Shown: positions 54,018-62,984 of the stretch, piece by piece | How the letters are laid out: each line of letters begins with the position of its first letter | Position numbering within the stretch: position 1 is the stretch's first letter | Assembly (NCBI RefSeq): GCF_900110205.1 | Contig: NZ_FOCV01000011.1 | Coordinates: 1 to 64,000, forward strand | Origin: Rhizobium tibeticum | GTDB lineage: Bacteria > Pseudomonadota > Alphaproteobacteria > Rhizobiales > Rhizobiaceae | Direction: 5' to 3' | Length of the DNA stretch: 64,000 nucleotides | Made by a program: the position numbers and the translations under genes | The notes under the pieces: model-generated | Told to the model about the DNA's origin: nothing | Databases searched by the model: none | Seen by the model: the letters and a program-made list of their open reading frames with translations, nothing else

Positions 54018-55313
54018 CTACTTCGCCTGCGCGGTAGCGTCGGTAATCACGGCATCGTTTTCCTTCAGGTCACCGGAAACGATCTGAGTGAATTGCCCGT
54101 CAGAGGACCCCACTTGGATGACCACCGCTGTCGGTTTGCCAGCCGTCAGCACCCATACGCGCCGCTTCGCTCCGGTCAGGGCTTCGCCCTGGTTGCCGGT
54201 CCGCGGCCCCATCCGCGGTGGTCTTAAAAGGCCGAAGATGCCGCGGCCACGGGAAGTCTCGGCAGCAGGGGGTGCATAGCGCAGCGCCGAATTGGGAAGC
54301 ATCAGGGTATTCTTGACCGCCTCCACGGTGACGTCGGCCGTGGCAGTCATGCCGGGACGCAACAACAAGTCGGCATTGTCGACGGAGAGAATCGCCTTGT
54401 AGGTTACGACGTTGTTCGTCGTCTCGGACGCAAATCGGATCTGCTTGATCTCAGCCGGAAAGGTCCGATTGGGATAGGCGTCGACCGTGAATGTGGCCTT
54501 CTGGCCGACCGCGATCTGGCCGACATCGGCTTCGTCGACGTCGACCTGAAGCTCCATCTTCCTCAAATCGCCAGCAATGACAAACAGCACCGGCGCCGAA
54601 AGCGACGCTGCGACCGTGGCGCCCGGATCGACCGAACGCGTGAGAATCACGCCGTTGATCGGCGAGACGATCTTCGCCTTAGCGAGGTTGACCTCGGCGA
54701 GTTGTAGATCGGCTTCCGCCGAGAGCACGGCGGCGACGTTGATGTCCTTCGCGGCGACCGCGGAATCGAACTTGTAGCGCGCATCTTCGAGGCTCTGCTG
54801 TGTCGAAACGTTGCTTTGCACCAGGTTACGAAAGCGTTGGAACGAACTCTGGGCCGACTCAAGGTCAGCCGTTGCTTTCACCACGTTCGCTTTGGCCGAA
54901 TCGAGCTTCGCCCGCGAACTCTTCACGTCGGCCTCGAGCTTGTTCGTATCGAGAGCAGCAAGAACCTCGCCGGCCTTGACTTCGCTGTTATAGTCGACGT
55001 TGACGTCGCGAACCGTGCCGGACAGCTCGCTTGATATATCCACCTGTTCTGTTGGTTGCACCGATCCCGTTGCCGTCACCAGCACGGTTAGGTCGCCGCG
55101 CTTGATCGGCTGCGTGGCATAGCTGTATGGGTTTTCTTCTCGCCGTGAATAAAAGTAGGCGGCGGCGCCAGCGGCAAGAATCAGCAGAAGCAATACCAAT
55201 AGGCGACCACGCCAACGGCCTTTGGACTGTTTGCGTGAGGCCGCAAGAACGGCAGCCAGTTCGGCGCTCGCCTTTGTCGACTTGGTTTCGTGCATATCCT
55301 TGACGTCGTTCAT
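54018..55313 (-). CDS. MacA-like periplasmic adaptor (membrane fusion protein)
   Basis: The 431-residue protein has a cytoplasmic lead, one membrane helix (LLVLLLLILAAGAAAYFYS at about 36-55), a lipoyl/barrel-sandwich part split by a coiled-coil hairpin (VRDVNVDYNSEVKAGEVLAA, LDTNKLEADVKSSRAKLDSA; AEADLQLAEVNLAKAKIVSP, INGVILTRSVDPGATVAA) and a beta-barrel domain with a C-terminal extension. It links the inner-membrane ABC transporter to an outer-membrane TolC channel. ATG 55313 is preferred, with GAGG upstream; the frame stays open to 55712 without homology. Confidence 0.9.
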   Translation of the reverse strand: MNDVKDMHETKSTKASAELAAVLAASRKQSKGRWRGRLLVLLLLILAAGAAAYFYSRREENPYSYATQPIKRGDLTVLVTATGSVQPTEQVDISSELSGTVRDVNVDYNSEVKAGEVLAALDTNKLEADVKSSRAKLDSAKANVVKATADLESAQSSFQRFRNLVQSNVSTQQSLEDARYKFDSAVAAKDINVAAVLSAEADLQLAEVNLAKAKIVSPINGVILTRSVDPGATVAASLSAPVLFVIAGDLRKMELQVDVDEADVGQIAVGQKATFTVDAYPNRTFPAEIKQIRFASETTNNVVTYKAILSVDNADLLLRPGMTATADVTVEAVKNTLMLPNSALRYAPPAAETSRGRGIFGLLRPPRMGPRTGNQGEALTGAKRRVWVLTAGKPTAVVIQVGSSDGQFTQIVSGDLKENDAVITDATAQAK

Positions 55314-55793
55314 TCCGGCCTCGCAACATGCTGCCAATGCAGCCGTCAGCAAGATGAGCATGTCGAAGCTGAACGGCGGATTAGCATCGGCCCGGATTGG
55401 CACGAAATGGCGATGGAATGAAATGAAATCTTGGTAATGAGAGTTCAGTTTTTCGTAGGATCCATGGCGCCTAAGGCATCCGCTTCGTATTGCCCGGCGC
55501 CCTCTATTGGGCGCAGCCAGGTTTCGCGTCGCTTGATCCAAACCTCTTGAGTTGGAGATCGTTCGGAGCGTCGTCCAGCGAACCAATTCGGACCTCTGTG
55601 AACCTGGCGCTAAGGCAGAAGAGACGCCCGCCACATCGCGGACAGAAGCTGCGACCCGCGTAGATGGATGTTTCCCCTCATTGATAGAACGATGATCTCG
55701 GCTAAACTGCAAAGGCGACGAAAACGACTCCGCTCGACTTGCGGCAGTCGCTACATGCGCACAGTCCGACGCGGATGCGCGTTGATAAAGTCA
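55314..55793. other. Upstream region of the MacAB-like operon, no gene seen
   Basis: The 480 bases between the adaptor gene start and the small conserved gene hold no convincing coding sequence on either strand. The part nearest 55313 should contain the operon promoter. I see no clear terminator or operator. Confidence 0.5.
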
Positions 55794-55985
55794 TCAGTGA
55801 GCCGGCATGCGACGCTTGGCGGCCATCAGCAGATCGAGCTCTGTGGCAGATGGCCCGAATTTTTCATAGAGCCGCTTTGCTTCGGTTTCCTCCAGGCGAT
55901 ATTTCCTGGCAAACTCACCGAGACTATAAGGCCGTCCGCGCAACACTTTTCGGGTCGTCGGCGTCGATGTAGTCACGCTGGTCAT
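55794..55985 (-). CDS. Small basic conserved protein
   Basis: The 63-residue product (MTSVTTSTPTTRKVLRGRPY, SLGEFARKYRLEETEAKRLY, EKFGPSATELDLLMAAKRRM) looks like a helical, DUF3606-like small protein common in rhizobia, but I cannot name a family firmly. The start at 55985 is preferred to 55991 because AAGGGAG sits seven bases before it and only one or two before the other. It is transcribed alone toward the MacA operon. The short helix-turn character may suit nucleic-acid binding, which is speculation. Confidence 0.55.
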   Translation of the reverse strand: MTSVTTSTPTTRKVLRGRPYSLGEFARKYRLEETEAKRLYEKFGPSATELDLLMAAKRRMPAH

Positions 55986-56090
55986 TCGCATTCTCCCTTG
56001 CTTGCACAAGGGGCTAGCTAGAGCGTCGCGTGACTTTGTGAAGGTGTTGAACGGTCATCCGAAAGGCTTGATTCAATTAATTTTTTTTTG

Positions 56091-56285
56091 GGAACCTTCT
56101 GCCCCCTCGCGCATTTATAAGGCGAGATTGTGAGCCGCGCCAAGCGGACGCGGCGGCGCGAAAGAATGCCCGGATTTTTCCGCTTTCCCCGGGTGGCCAA
56201 CGAAACGGCACTCGAGCTTTCGCCCGTCCGGTTCATGATCTCGTTTCCCCCAACTTTGACAAAGCGCCTTCGGGCGCTTTTCTTT
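56091..56285 (+). ncRNA. Candidate small RNA ending at an orphan terminator
   Basis: A strong terminator at 56261-56285 has no plus-strand gene before it. About 150 bases upstream GGAAC (56091-56095) is followed after 18 bases by TT, matching the loose RpoE2 pattern GGAAC-N18/19-TT but lacking the CGTT element. A transcript would run from about 56120 to 56285, roughly 165 nt. The stretch 55986-56507 has no coding sequence. This is a suggestion from architecture only. Confidence 0.35.
56261..56285 (+). terminator. Intrinsic terminator with UUCG loop
   Basis: AAAGCGCC-TTCG-GGCGCTTT is a perfect stem with a stable UUCG tetraloop followed by TCTTTT on the plus strand. No gene is known to read into it. 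Confidence 0.8.
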
Positions 56286-56440
56286 TATGGTCCTTGCACA
56301 ATTGCAAAATGCTGGGCTCGCGCGATCAGGATGATAGCCGCAGCTTGGTCGATGGAAATGAAGCCGGCAGGCTGGCGGGCTGCCTTTCAGGCCCAGGCGC
56401 AAGAAATGTGCCTAATGCACAGGGAACGATGATTTTTTGG

Positions 56441-56469
56441 TTGACCGCAATGGGGCGCCTGCATATGTT
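56441..56469 (+). promoter_or_regulatory. Sigma-70 promoter of tRNA-Lys
   Basis: TTGACC (56441-56446) and TATGTT (56464-56469) are 17 bases apart, a strong housekeeping match, placing the transcript start about 30 bases before the tRNA. Confidence 0.68.
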
Positions 56470-56507
56470 CCGCGCACTTCCAGCCGGGCGAACCACTCGG
56501 CAACAGG

Positions 56508-56583
56508 GAGAGCGTAGCTCAGCTGGTAGAGCAACTGACTTTTAATCAGTAGGTCTCGGGTTCGAACCCCGACGCTCTCACCA
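56508..56583 (+). tRNA. tRNA-Lys (anticodon TTT)
   Basis: The 76-nt sequence folds as a cloverleaf: acceptor GAGAGCG paired with CGCTCTC, D arm GCTC...GAGC, anticodon stem ACTGA/TCAGT with loop CTTTTAA giving anticodon TTT, T arm TCGGG-TTCGAAC-CCCGA, and the discriminator A with encoded CCA. It has its own promoter upstream. A degraded copy of its 3' half lies 1.4 kb downstream. Confidence 0.97.
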
Positions 56584-56938
56584 ATAAAATCAGTGGCTTA
56601 CGAAAGACTTCGGGTTTGCTTCCATGTCGTTTCGCCACGACGGTGAGATGGGGCGGTCTTTTTGCATTTCTTTGGCATTGGGTGAGAAAAGCCCCGGCAT
56701 TCGCGCAGACAGCTGGTGTTGGTCCGGCGTTGAGACCCTTCCCCCTCCGTTGGGTCTACTGCTTAAACGAAGGAACTTCTGCAGATTTTTGGGTCATGTT
56801 GACGCAATCACTCTGACAGGTAGTTGCGGGCGCTGGCTTCAAGCCCCTAGGCACCAGCACAAGAAGGCTCGAACGCTCCCAGCGCCGGGACCCTTTCGCC
56901 ATTGCTCGGTTATTCTCGGCAACGCCCGGGGGATCGCT
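56584..56938. other. Gene-free stretch after tRNA-Lys
   Basis: The 355 bases between the tRNA and the broken glycosyltransferase-like gene hold frames on the plus strand that show no family features. No integrase remains. It is the left part of the tRNA-linked remnant. Confidence 0.45.
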
Positions 56939-57719
56939 TCATGGCTTCGGCCGTTCGTCGATATTTGCATTCAGGAAAGGTGCGAGGATCTTCTCGATCG
57001 TTTCGATGCGCTCCTTGCGTCGCTCGAGCCTTTTATTGCGACCGGGCTTCTCGTGGGCCTTGGCCTGCCGGCTTGCCTGCAGTTGCTCGATGTAGACTGC
57101 ATCGGTCTTTGCGTTTGAAAGCCGATCGAAGATCCAACAAAACGAAGGGGGTAGTTCGCCAACCTGATATTGCGGGCTCTCGCTTGCGCGATCCTCATCA
57201 AGAATTTCTTGGAGGATAATTTGATCCCATATTTCAGGATCCTGGTCGCACCGTTCTTTCCATGCTTCCAATAGGCGCAGCGTCGCCGGCGTGTCATGCA
57301 GTAGGATAGTTGCTGAAATCAGCCGGTCCTCCTCCCGATAAACCGCTGAATGTCCTCATAACCGGCCAAGGATCTCGGTGAAAAACAGCATCCACATCCA
57401 CATAAAGCAATGGGCCGCGATGCTCCCTTCGCGCCTCTAGGAGAAACGTGGGCTTGAGCGCTGCGTTGCGCACCCAACTGCCGGTACTGTCCACCACAGT
57501 GGTGTGAACGAGCAGCCCAAGGCGCTTGGCGGATGCTACCATCCGTGCGGCTTCATGCTCATAGAACGTATCGGAAGTAAAAAAGCCGACAATTTTCCCG
57601 TGGGCGTTCGGCGATATGATGATTTGCGAATCTGTCGGGAACGGTACGACGTGATTTCGATACTTGGATTTGGATGCGCTAAAGAAATCGAAGAATCGAT
57701 AAAGTAACTTTGAGCTCAT
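56939..57719 (-). pseudogene. Glycosyltransferase-like protein (nucleotide-diphospho-sugar transferase type), frameshifted
   Basis: From ATG 57719 the first frame encodes IVGFFTSDTFYEHEAARMVA, SWVRNAALKPTFLLEARREH and GPLLYVDVDAVFHRDPWPV, in which the DVDAVF segment resembles the DxD site of nucleotide-sugar transferases. After about 57345 it runs out of frame and stops at 57294. The remainder continues in another frame: LISATILLHDTPATLRLLEA, WKERCDQDPEIWDQIILQEI, and a basic C-terminus to 56939. A net one-base shift near 57330-57350 therefore breaks the gene. An intact product would be about 260 residues. It lies between tRNA-Lys and the tRNA remnant, suggesting it arrived by transfer. Confidence 0.65.
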
Positions 57720-58198
57720 TTTGTGCGGAAATCCATTAAACTCGGAGGGAAGGCACCTGTAACTGGCCCGCCTACCGTGACCGCGTGATGCCCGCAATCC
57801 AATTTTGCTTTGTCAAAGGAGCGCCGCAAATATTATGTGTCCCTGTAGCGCCTTTGCCACGTGGCGCCTTTTTGCTGGGCGATCAGGCAGGGCGGCATCG
57901 ACTTCACCGGCGGCGCACGTCAGACGTAGGCAAATTGTGGGTCTATGGATAAATCCGCACTTCAAAGATGTGAAATGCGATAAAACGAATCTCACCTGAT
58001 CTTAATCGGTAGGTCGCCGTTCGAACCCGACGCTCCAAGAAAATCAAGCTCGTTCTGGCGTGTTTGAACGCTATTTATTGCACCGGCCGTGGCGGCAGCA
58101 GGTATGGCAGTCTTCTCTGCGGGCACGTGCTGGTTTCCCTATGGCTACCTGTCCGCAGATTGTTCGTTTCCTTGCCCCATTGTTAATGTGACGCATTA
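57720..58198. other. Gene-free stretch with tRNA remnant
   Basis: The 479 bases hold no convincing gene. A weak hairpin with T-run (GCGCC...GGCGCCTTTTT, 57848-57873) and the tRNA-Lys 3' remnant at 57996-58047 lie here. Near 58185-58209 the 9-mer AATGTGACG occurs twice, 16 bases apart. Confidence 0.45.
57996..58047 (+). repeat. Degenerate copy of the tRNA-Lys 3' half (attachment-site remnant)
   Basis: The sequence around 57996-58036 parallels tRNA-Lys from the anticodon stem to the acceptor: CTGA..TTAATC.GTAGGTC, GTTCGAACCC and GACGCTC are shared, with a few one-base losses. The likeness continues beyond the tRNA end: CCAATAAAATCA after the tRNA and CCAAGAAAATCA here. Integrating elements that use tRNA 3' ends leave such direct repeats at the far end. 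Without anticodon arm and D arm it cannot be a functional tRNA. Confidence 0.72.
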
Positions 58199-58405
58199 TC
58201 AATGTGACGTCGCCTTCCGGCTGGCCAGCAACAGAATGTAGTCATCCGCCGCATCCGCTATTGCCATCGCCACTTCCGCAGGCGCCCACCCCTTTTGCTG
58301 CGCATCGCGGATGATCTGATGGAGTGCCGGTTCAACATCGGCACGGCAATCGAGCAGACGTTGATCATGGGTGGCGTCATCACGAACCGACTGTAGATTG
58401 ATCAT
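58199..58405 (-). CDS. Small conserved hypothetical protein
   Basis: The 68-residue product (MINLQSVRDDATHDQRLLDC, PALHQIIRDAQQKGWAPAEV, AMAIADAADDYILLLAS) is a helical protein with an EVAMAIADAADDY segment of the kind found in many small rhizobial proteins of unknown function. Start ATG 58405 has GAGGGG eight bases upstream; the alternative ATG at 58423 does not. It stands alone between gene-free stretches. Confidence 0.6.
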   Translation of the reverse strand: MINLQSVRDDATHDQRLLDCRADVEPALHQIIRDAQQKGWAPAEVAMAIADAADDYILLLASRKATSH

Positions 58406-59229
58406 AGCTGGAACCCCTCTCATGTGAAGGAAGCTACCATGACATAGATTGCAGGTTGAGCAAGCAAATGCTTAAGGAAAGCCGCAATTTCGTTGAGAAT
58501 GAGCTTTTTCGATTACATAAGCGGCGTCGGCAAAACGATTCACGGCATAATCAACCAACAAATCCATCACCAGAGCATCGTCGATCTTGCGAGCCGCGTG
58601 CCGACGACGGCACGGGCACCCGTCTCCACGAACAAACTGATCGCATATTGGTATTGTTATTACAGGGCTGATAAGGCGCAAACTATGACAATTGGTATGC
58701 ATTTCGACGCGATCGTTAAGATATGATGACCCTCTCGTCTCAATGTTCATCTCGCAAATGCAGTTGAAGATGTATGCCTCACAAAATGCGCGCCTAGGGA
58801 GGCATTGCATCCGTCCCACTTGAACTCCTCAGGACCCCTCATGGCATACTCGACACAGCGTCGAGTGTTTTAAGAAAAACGTCCAGTAGTTGTGTTTTTC
58901 GACATCGTGGACGGAGCGTCCTCGTCCAGCATCATTGGGTGAGCGGGTTTGAGGTGGACTTGAGGAAGGCCGGATGGGTTTCTCTGCCGTCGCGCTTGTT
59001 TTCGGGCGAACACATTTGCGTTGCGTAACCAAATGGATCGCCTATCTTTCTTGCAGGCGAATTGAGTCTGAGTGCCGGCATAGACATTTACGCCACCATT
59101 TGCGCTGCGAACCTATCCTACATTGCCAAATCACATGTCTGTCGTGCCGCGCACCGCCGGGCCATCAAAGCAGGACCTCAATTTTTGCCTCGAGCGCTGA
59201 CTTCGTAGTTTCTCTGGAAGGAAAATCAT
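58406..59229. other. 824-base region without a supported gene
   Basis: Short frames occur on both strands, for example one starting at 58493 and one from 58472 to 58819, but none has family features, good codon pattern or a ribosome site that convinces. AT content is higher than around it. The 3' end should hold the promoter of the GlsB-family gene. Confidence 0.5.
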
Positions 59230-59481
59230 ATGGAAGACGCAGGCGTAGGTTGGGTAGCCGCTATCATTATCGGGGGTATTGCCGGGTGGCTCGCGGAAAA
59301 GTTCATGAACAGCAACATGGGGCTGTTGATGAATATCATACTCGGCATCGTGGGCGCGATCGTCGCAAATGCCGTACTCTCAGGATTGGGCATCGCGCTG
59401 GCTGGCTGGCTCGGCTATCTGATCGCCGGCTTTGTCGGCGCCTGCCTGCTCATCGCTGTTGGCCGGATCATTCGCCGCTAG
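59230..59481 (+). CDS. GlsB/YeaQ/YmgE family small membrane protein
   Basis: The 83-residue hydrophobic protein has three membrane segments with many Gly residues (VGWVAAIIIGGIAGWLAEKF, LLMNIILGIVGAIVANAVLS, LAGWLGYLIAGFVGACLLIA) and ends in a basic GRIIRR. This is the transglycosylase-associated (GlsB/YmgE) family, whose members are often stress-induced in bacteria; the true function is unknown. TGGAAGGA before the ATG is a good ribosome site. A hairpin terminator follows the stop, and a small DUF883-like gene converges. Confidence 0.9.
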   Translation: MEDAGVGWVAAIIIGGIAGWLAEKFMNSNMGLLMNIILGIVGAIVANAVLSGLGIALAGWLGYLIAGFVGACLLIAVGRIIRR

Positions 59482-59501
59482 GCGGTAACGCAAAATCAAA
59501 A

Positions 59502-59522
59502 GCCGGGCGTCAGCACGCCCGG
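59502..59522. terminator. Hairpin between GlsB-like and DUF883-like genes
   Basis: GCCGGGCGT-CAG-C-ACGCCCGGC forms a perfect 9-bp stem with a four-base loop, 20 bases after one stop and 29 after the other. It may terminate both convergent genes. Confidence 0.65.
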
Positions 59523-59550
59523 CCCTCGGTTCGTCAAATGCCGATCGATT

Positions 59551-59832
59551 TTATCGACGGCTCATCAATCCGAAAAGATAAGCGACGCCGGCTGTCACGG
59601 CGAGCGCGAAGATAGGCTCCTCCCTTACCTTATCGCGCAGGCGTTCCGTCATGACCGAAGCCTCATCGGCGACGGCGGTCTTGGCACCGTGTCCAAGCGC
59701 CACAACGCTATCGGACAGGCGTGCAAGGTCTTCGTGCAATGCTGCGACCTGTGCGGAAAGATCGTCTGCCGCGATCTCCGCCTTCACACGCGCGGTTGCG
59801 GACTGGGCGGAGGCGGTTTTCATATCGGCCAT
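59551..59832 (-). CDS. DUF883/ElaB-like membrane-anchored protein
   Basis: The 93-residue protein has a long amphipathic helix (about residues 15-65, KAEIAADDLSAQVAALHEDL, ARLSDSVVALG) that could form a coiled coil, and one C-terminal membrane segment (PIFALAVTAGVAYLFGLMSR) ending in RR. This is the layout of the ElaB/YqjD/DUF883 family, tail-anchored proteins that bind ribosomes in E. coli on entry to stationary phase. A GGAAC-N17-CGTT stress promoter lies directly upstream, which fits stationary-phase control. Confidence 0.8.
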   Translation of the reverse strand: MADMKTASAQSATARVKAEIAADDLSAQVAALHEDLARLSDSVVALGHGAKTAVADEASVMTERLRDKVREEPIFALAVTAGVAYLFGLMSRR

Positions 59833-59862
59833 GGTCTGCTCCTCTTTTTCCGGATGCTGTTC

Positions 59863-59888
59863 AACGAATTAGCCCTGGGAAAGGTTCC
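59863..59888 (-). promoter_or_regulatory. EcfG/RpoE2-type general-stress promoter
   Basis: On the minus strand GGAAC (59884-59888) and CGTT (59863-59866) are 17 bases apart, matching the alphaproteobacterial EcfG consensus. It lies 31 bases before the ATG of the ElaB-like gene. Confidence 0.68.
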
Positions 59889-60049
59889 GATATCCGGTGT
59901 CTTTTGCTGCGCCGAGCGCTTCTGTGTGGTTGGAGATATAGCGCAGATGTTTTCGCGCGATAACCCTTCATTTCCTGCCGGCTTTGTTCTAAGGAACGTC
60001 GAATGCTTTGCCCGCGAACGGGCGAATATAATGCGAGGTTTGCGTTTCG

Positions 60050-61942
60050 ATGTTCGATCTTCTGAGAAGAGCTGCTCACACCTGGGTTGCTAAGCTCCTC
60101 ATGCTGCTTCTGGTCGCCTCTTTCGGCATCTGGGGTGTGTCACGCTCGCTCATATCAGGCGGCAATAGCACGACGGTCGTCAGCGTCGGAGACCAGCACG
60201 TCGAGGTCAACGAATTCCGTTTGGCCTACCAGCGGCAGGTCGCAAATCTCAGCCAGCAGTTCGGTATGCGGCTGACGCCCGATCAGGCTCGCGCCTTTGG
60301 CATCGAACAGCAGGTATTGGCGCAGCTGGTTGCCGGCGCGTCGCTAGATCAGTTGGCCGATGACATGAACCTCGGCCTATCGCAGGATCGGCTTGCGCAA
60401 CTGATCGGCGACGATCCGGCTTTCAAGGCCGTCAACGGTCAGTTCGATCGCACCCTCTTTACGTCGCGACTTCGCAATGCCGGCATCCGCGAGGATGACT
60501 ACATCAAGGAGCGCAGCAAGGTCGCCGTTCGCAGCCAGATTGTCGATGCTGTCTCGAACGGCTTCACGGCGCCGAAGACACTCGTCGATGCGCTCAAGCT
60601 CTATCGCCAGGAAAGCCGCGGCATCGATTACCTGTTGCTGACCAATGCCAATATCGAGCCGATCAAGGCGCCCGCCGAGGATGTGCTTGCCAAGTGGTTT
60701 GAAGGTGCCAAGACGCGCTATCGCGCACCGGAATACCGCAAGGTCGCTTTCCTCAAGCTGCAGCCGGAGGATATCGCCGATGCCGCCTCCGTCACGGATG
60801 ATCAGATCCGCGAGGACTTCGACAAGCGGAAGGACAGCTTCCGCACACCAGAGACCCGCACGATCGAGCAACTGACCTTCCAGAACAAGGATCTCGCCAA
60901 TGCCGCCGAGGCCGCGCTGAAAACCGGCACGACTTTCGATCAGCTGGTGACCGACCAGGGCAAGACGTCAGCCGACGTATTCTTGGGCGAGTTCTCCAAG
61001 GACAAGGTTCCAGATCAAGCTGTTGCGGATGCGGCCTTTGCAGTCTCAAAAGACGGTGGAACGACGCCTGTTGTCGATGGCACCTTCGGCCCGGTTGTCC
61101 TCCGCGTCAGCAACATCAAGCCCGAGAGTGTCAAAAGCCTTGATGATGTCAAGGACGAGATCCGCAAGCAGCTCGCCGTTTCCAACGCTTCGCAGGAACT
61201 CATTAACGTACATGATCAGATCGAGGATCTGCGCGGCTCCGGTTCGACGCTGGAACAGATTGCAGAGCAGCTCAAGCTCAAGGCTGTTGTGGTCGACGCC
61301 GTCGATGCCACCGGTCTCGACAAGAATGGCAACGAGGTCAAGGATATTCCGGCCAAGCAGCAGGTTCTTGGCGCGGCTTTCAGGACGGATGCCGGCGCCG
61401 ACGCTCCCTCCCTATCGATCGGTACTGACGGTTATCTCTGGTTTGACGTCCGCGACGTTACGCCGGAGCGCGACCGCCCCCTCAGCGAGGTCCAGGACAA
61501 GGCGGTCGCTGACTGGACTGCTGAGCAGCAGAAGCTTGAACTTGCCAAGAAAGCCGAAGAACTGAAGCAGCAAGCCCAGAAGGGAACATCGCTGGCTGAT
61601 ATCGCTGCGCCGCTTGGCATAATTGTCGAAAGCAAGACCGGCATTGCCCGCGGGACCGATGATGCGGTTCTCGGTCGTGGCGGTGTTACCGCTGCTTTCT
61701 CCGGCCCGATGGACACGGTTGCCAATGCCGTCGGCGGCGACCCGACGACGCAAATTCTTCTCAAGGTGACTGAAGTGAATACGGAACCGACGAGTGACGT
61801 GCTCAACAATCAGGACCAGCAGATCACAGCAACGGCAAACGCTGCCGGCGATGATATTCTCGATCAGATGGTCAACCTGCTGCAGTCGCAGTACGGCGCA
61901 TCGATCAATCAGTCTCTCGCCGATCAGGCGGCAGTCCGTTAA
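60050..61942 (+). CDS. PpiD/SurA-type periplasmic peptidyl-prolyl isomerase (foldase)
   Basis: The 630-residue protein has an N-terminal membrane anchor ([18 protein letters not shown], residues 16-33), a SurA N-like chaperone domain ([40 protein letters not shown]), and a parvulin-like PPIase region in the middle (about residues 240-370, [20 protein letters not shown]), with more chaperone-like sequence after it. This is the PpiD layout: inner-membrane anchored, acting on newly exported proteins at the Sec exit. It is 16 bases before trpD, in the order ppiD-trpD-trpC-moaC common in rhizobia. Confidence 0.92.
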   Translation: MFDLLRRAAHTWVAKLLMLLLVASFGIWGVSRSLISGGNSTTVVSVGDQHVEVNEFRLAYQRQVANLSQQFGMRLTPDQARAFGIEQQVLAQLVAGASLDQLADDMNLGLSQDRLAQLIGDDPAFKAVNGQFDRTLFTSRLRNAGIREDDYIKERSKVAVRSQIVDAVSNGFTAPKTLVDALKLYRQESRGIDYLLLTNANIEPIKAPAEDVLAKWFEGAKTRYRAPEYRKVAFLKLQPEDIADAASVTDDQIREDFDKRKDSFRTPETRTIEQLTFQNKDLANAAEAALKTGTTFDQLVTDQGKTSADVFLGEFSKDKVPDQAVADAAFAVSKDGGTTPVVDGTFGPVVLRVSNIKPESVKSLDDVKDEIRKQLAVSNASQELINVHDQIEDLRGSGSTLEQIAEQLKLKAVVVDAVDATGLDKNGNEVKDIPAKQQVLGAAFRTDAGADAPSLSIGTDGYLWFDVRDVTPERDRPLSEVQDKAVADWTAEQQKLELAKKAEELKQQAQKGTSLADIAAPLGIIVESKTGIARGTDDAVLGRGGVTAAFSGPMDTVANAVGGDPTTQILLKVTEVNTEPTSDVLNNQDQQITATANAAGDDILDQMVNLLQSQYGASINQSLADQAAVR

Positions 61943-61958
61943 GGGGGAACATAAGCGC

Positions 61959-62975
61959 ATGACAGATCTGAAGCCGCTTTTGGCGAAGGCTGCGAGCCGC
62001 GAGCCGCTGACACGTGAGGAGGCCCGCGAGGCCTTCGACATTCTGATGTCCGGACAGGCGACTCCTTCGCAGATCGGCGGCTTCCTGATGGCGTTGCGCG
62101 TCCGCGGCGAAACGGTCGACGAGATTGTCGGCGCCGTGACGACGATGCGCGCCAAGATGCTGACCGTTGATGCGCCTGCTGACGCAATCGACATCGTCGG
62201 AACCGGTGGCGACGCGAGCGGGACCTACAATATCTCAACACTGGCCGCCCTCATCGTCGCCGGTGCCGGTGTACCTGTGGCCAAGCATGGCAACCGGGCC
62301 CTGAGCTCGAAATCGGGTGCAGCAGATAGCCTCGCCGCTCTTGGCGTCAGGCTGGATGTAAGCCCTGAGGTGATCTCCCGCTGCATTCGCGAGGCTGGTG
62401 TGGGCTTCATGTTCGCCCAACAGCATCACTCTGCGATGCGTCATGTGGGTCCGACGCGCGTCGAACTCGGCACGCGGACGATCTTCAATCTGCTTGGCCC
62501 GCTGTCCAACCCGGCGGGTGTGCGCCGCCAGTTGCTTGGCGTGTATGCGCCGCAGTGGGTCGTGCCGATTGCGGAGGTCATGCGCGATCTCGGTTCCGAA
62601 AGCGTATGGGTCGTCCATGGCAACGGCCTCGACGAGATCACGACCACCGGAAAGACGAGTGTTGCAGCACTCGAGGACGGCAAGATCCGCACGTTCGAAC
62701 TGTCTCCCACTGATTTCGGCGTCGAGCCCTGCCGGCTGGAGGCCATCAAAGGCGGAGACGGTGTGGTGAACGCCGCCGCTCTGCGCGACGTTTTGAGCGG
62801 CGCAAAGAACGCGTATCGCGATATCGCGCTTGCCAACGCAGCTGCGTCGTTGGTGATATCAGGCAAGACTGAGATGCTTCAGGACGGCATGCGGCTTGCT
62901 GCGCAGTCCCTGGACAGCGGTGCGACGGCCGCGGCCCTCGATAAACTCATCGCCGTGTCGAACGACATCGACTAG
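61959..62975 (+). CDS. trpD: Anthranilate phosphoribosyltransferase
   Basis: The 338-residue enzyme transfers phosphoribose from PRPP to anthranilate, the second step of tryptophan synthesis. Motifs [17 protein letters not shown] (PRPP binding) and [20 protein letters not shown] are intact, followed by [20 protein letters not shown] and [15 protein letters not shown] 61959 follows AAGGGGGA. It is separate from trpE-G and coupled to trpC nine bases downstream, and preceded closely by the PpiD gene. Confidence 0.97.
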   Translation: MTDLKPLLAKAASREPLTREEAREAFDILMSGQATPSQIGGFLMALRVRGETVDEIVGAVTTMRAKMLTVDAPADAIDIVGTGGDASGTYNISTLAALIVAGAGVPVAKHGNRALSSKSGAADSLAALGVRLDVSPEVISRCIREAGVGFMFAQQHHSAMRHVGPTRVELGTRTIFNLLGPLSNPAGVRRQLLGVYAPQWVVPIAEVMRDLGSESVWVVHGNGLDEITTTGKTSVAALEDGKIRTFELSPTDFGVEPCRLEAIKGGDGVVNAAALRDVLSGAKNAYRDIALANAAASLVISGKTEMLQDGMRLAAQSLDSGATAAALDKLIAVSNDID

Positions 62976-62984
62976 GATAGAGCC

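Noticed and set aside
58493-58726. Small plus-strand frame beginning MSFFDYISGVGK
   Set aside because: The opening resembles small BON/LysM-type proteins, but the rest has no support, no clear ribosome site and no neighbour context.
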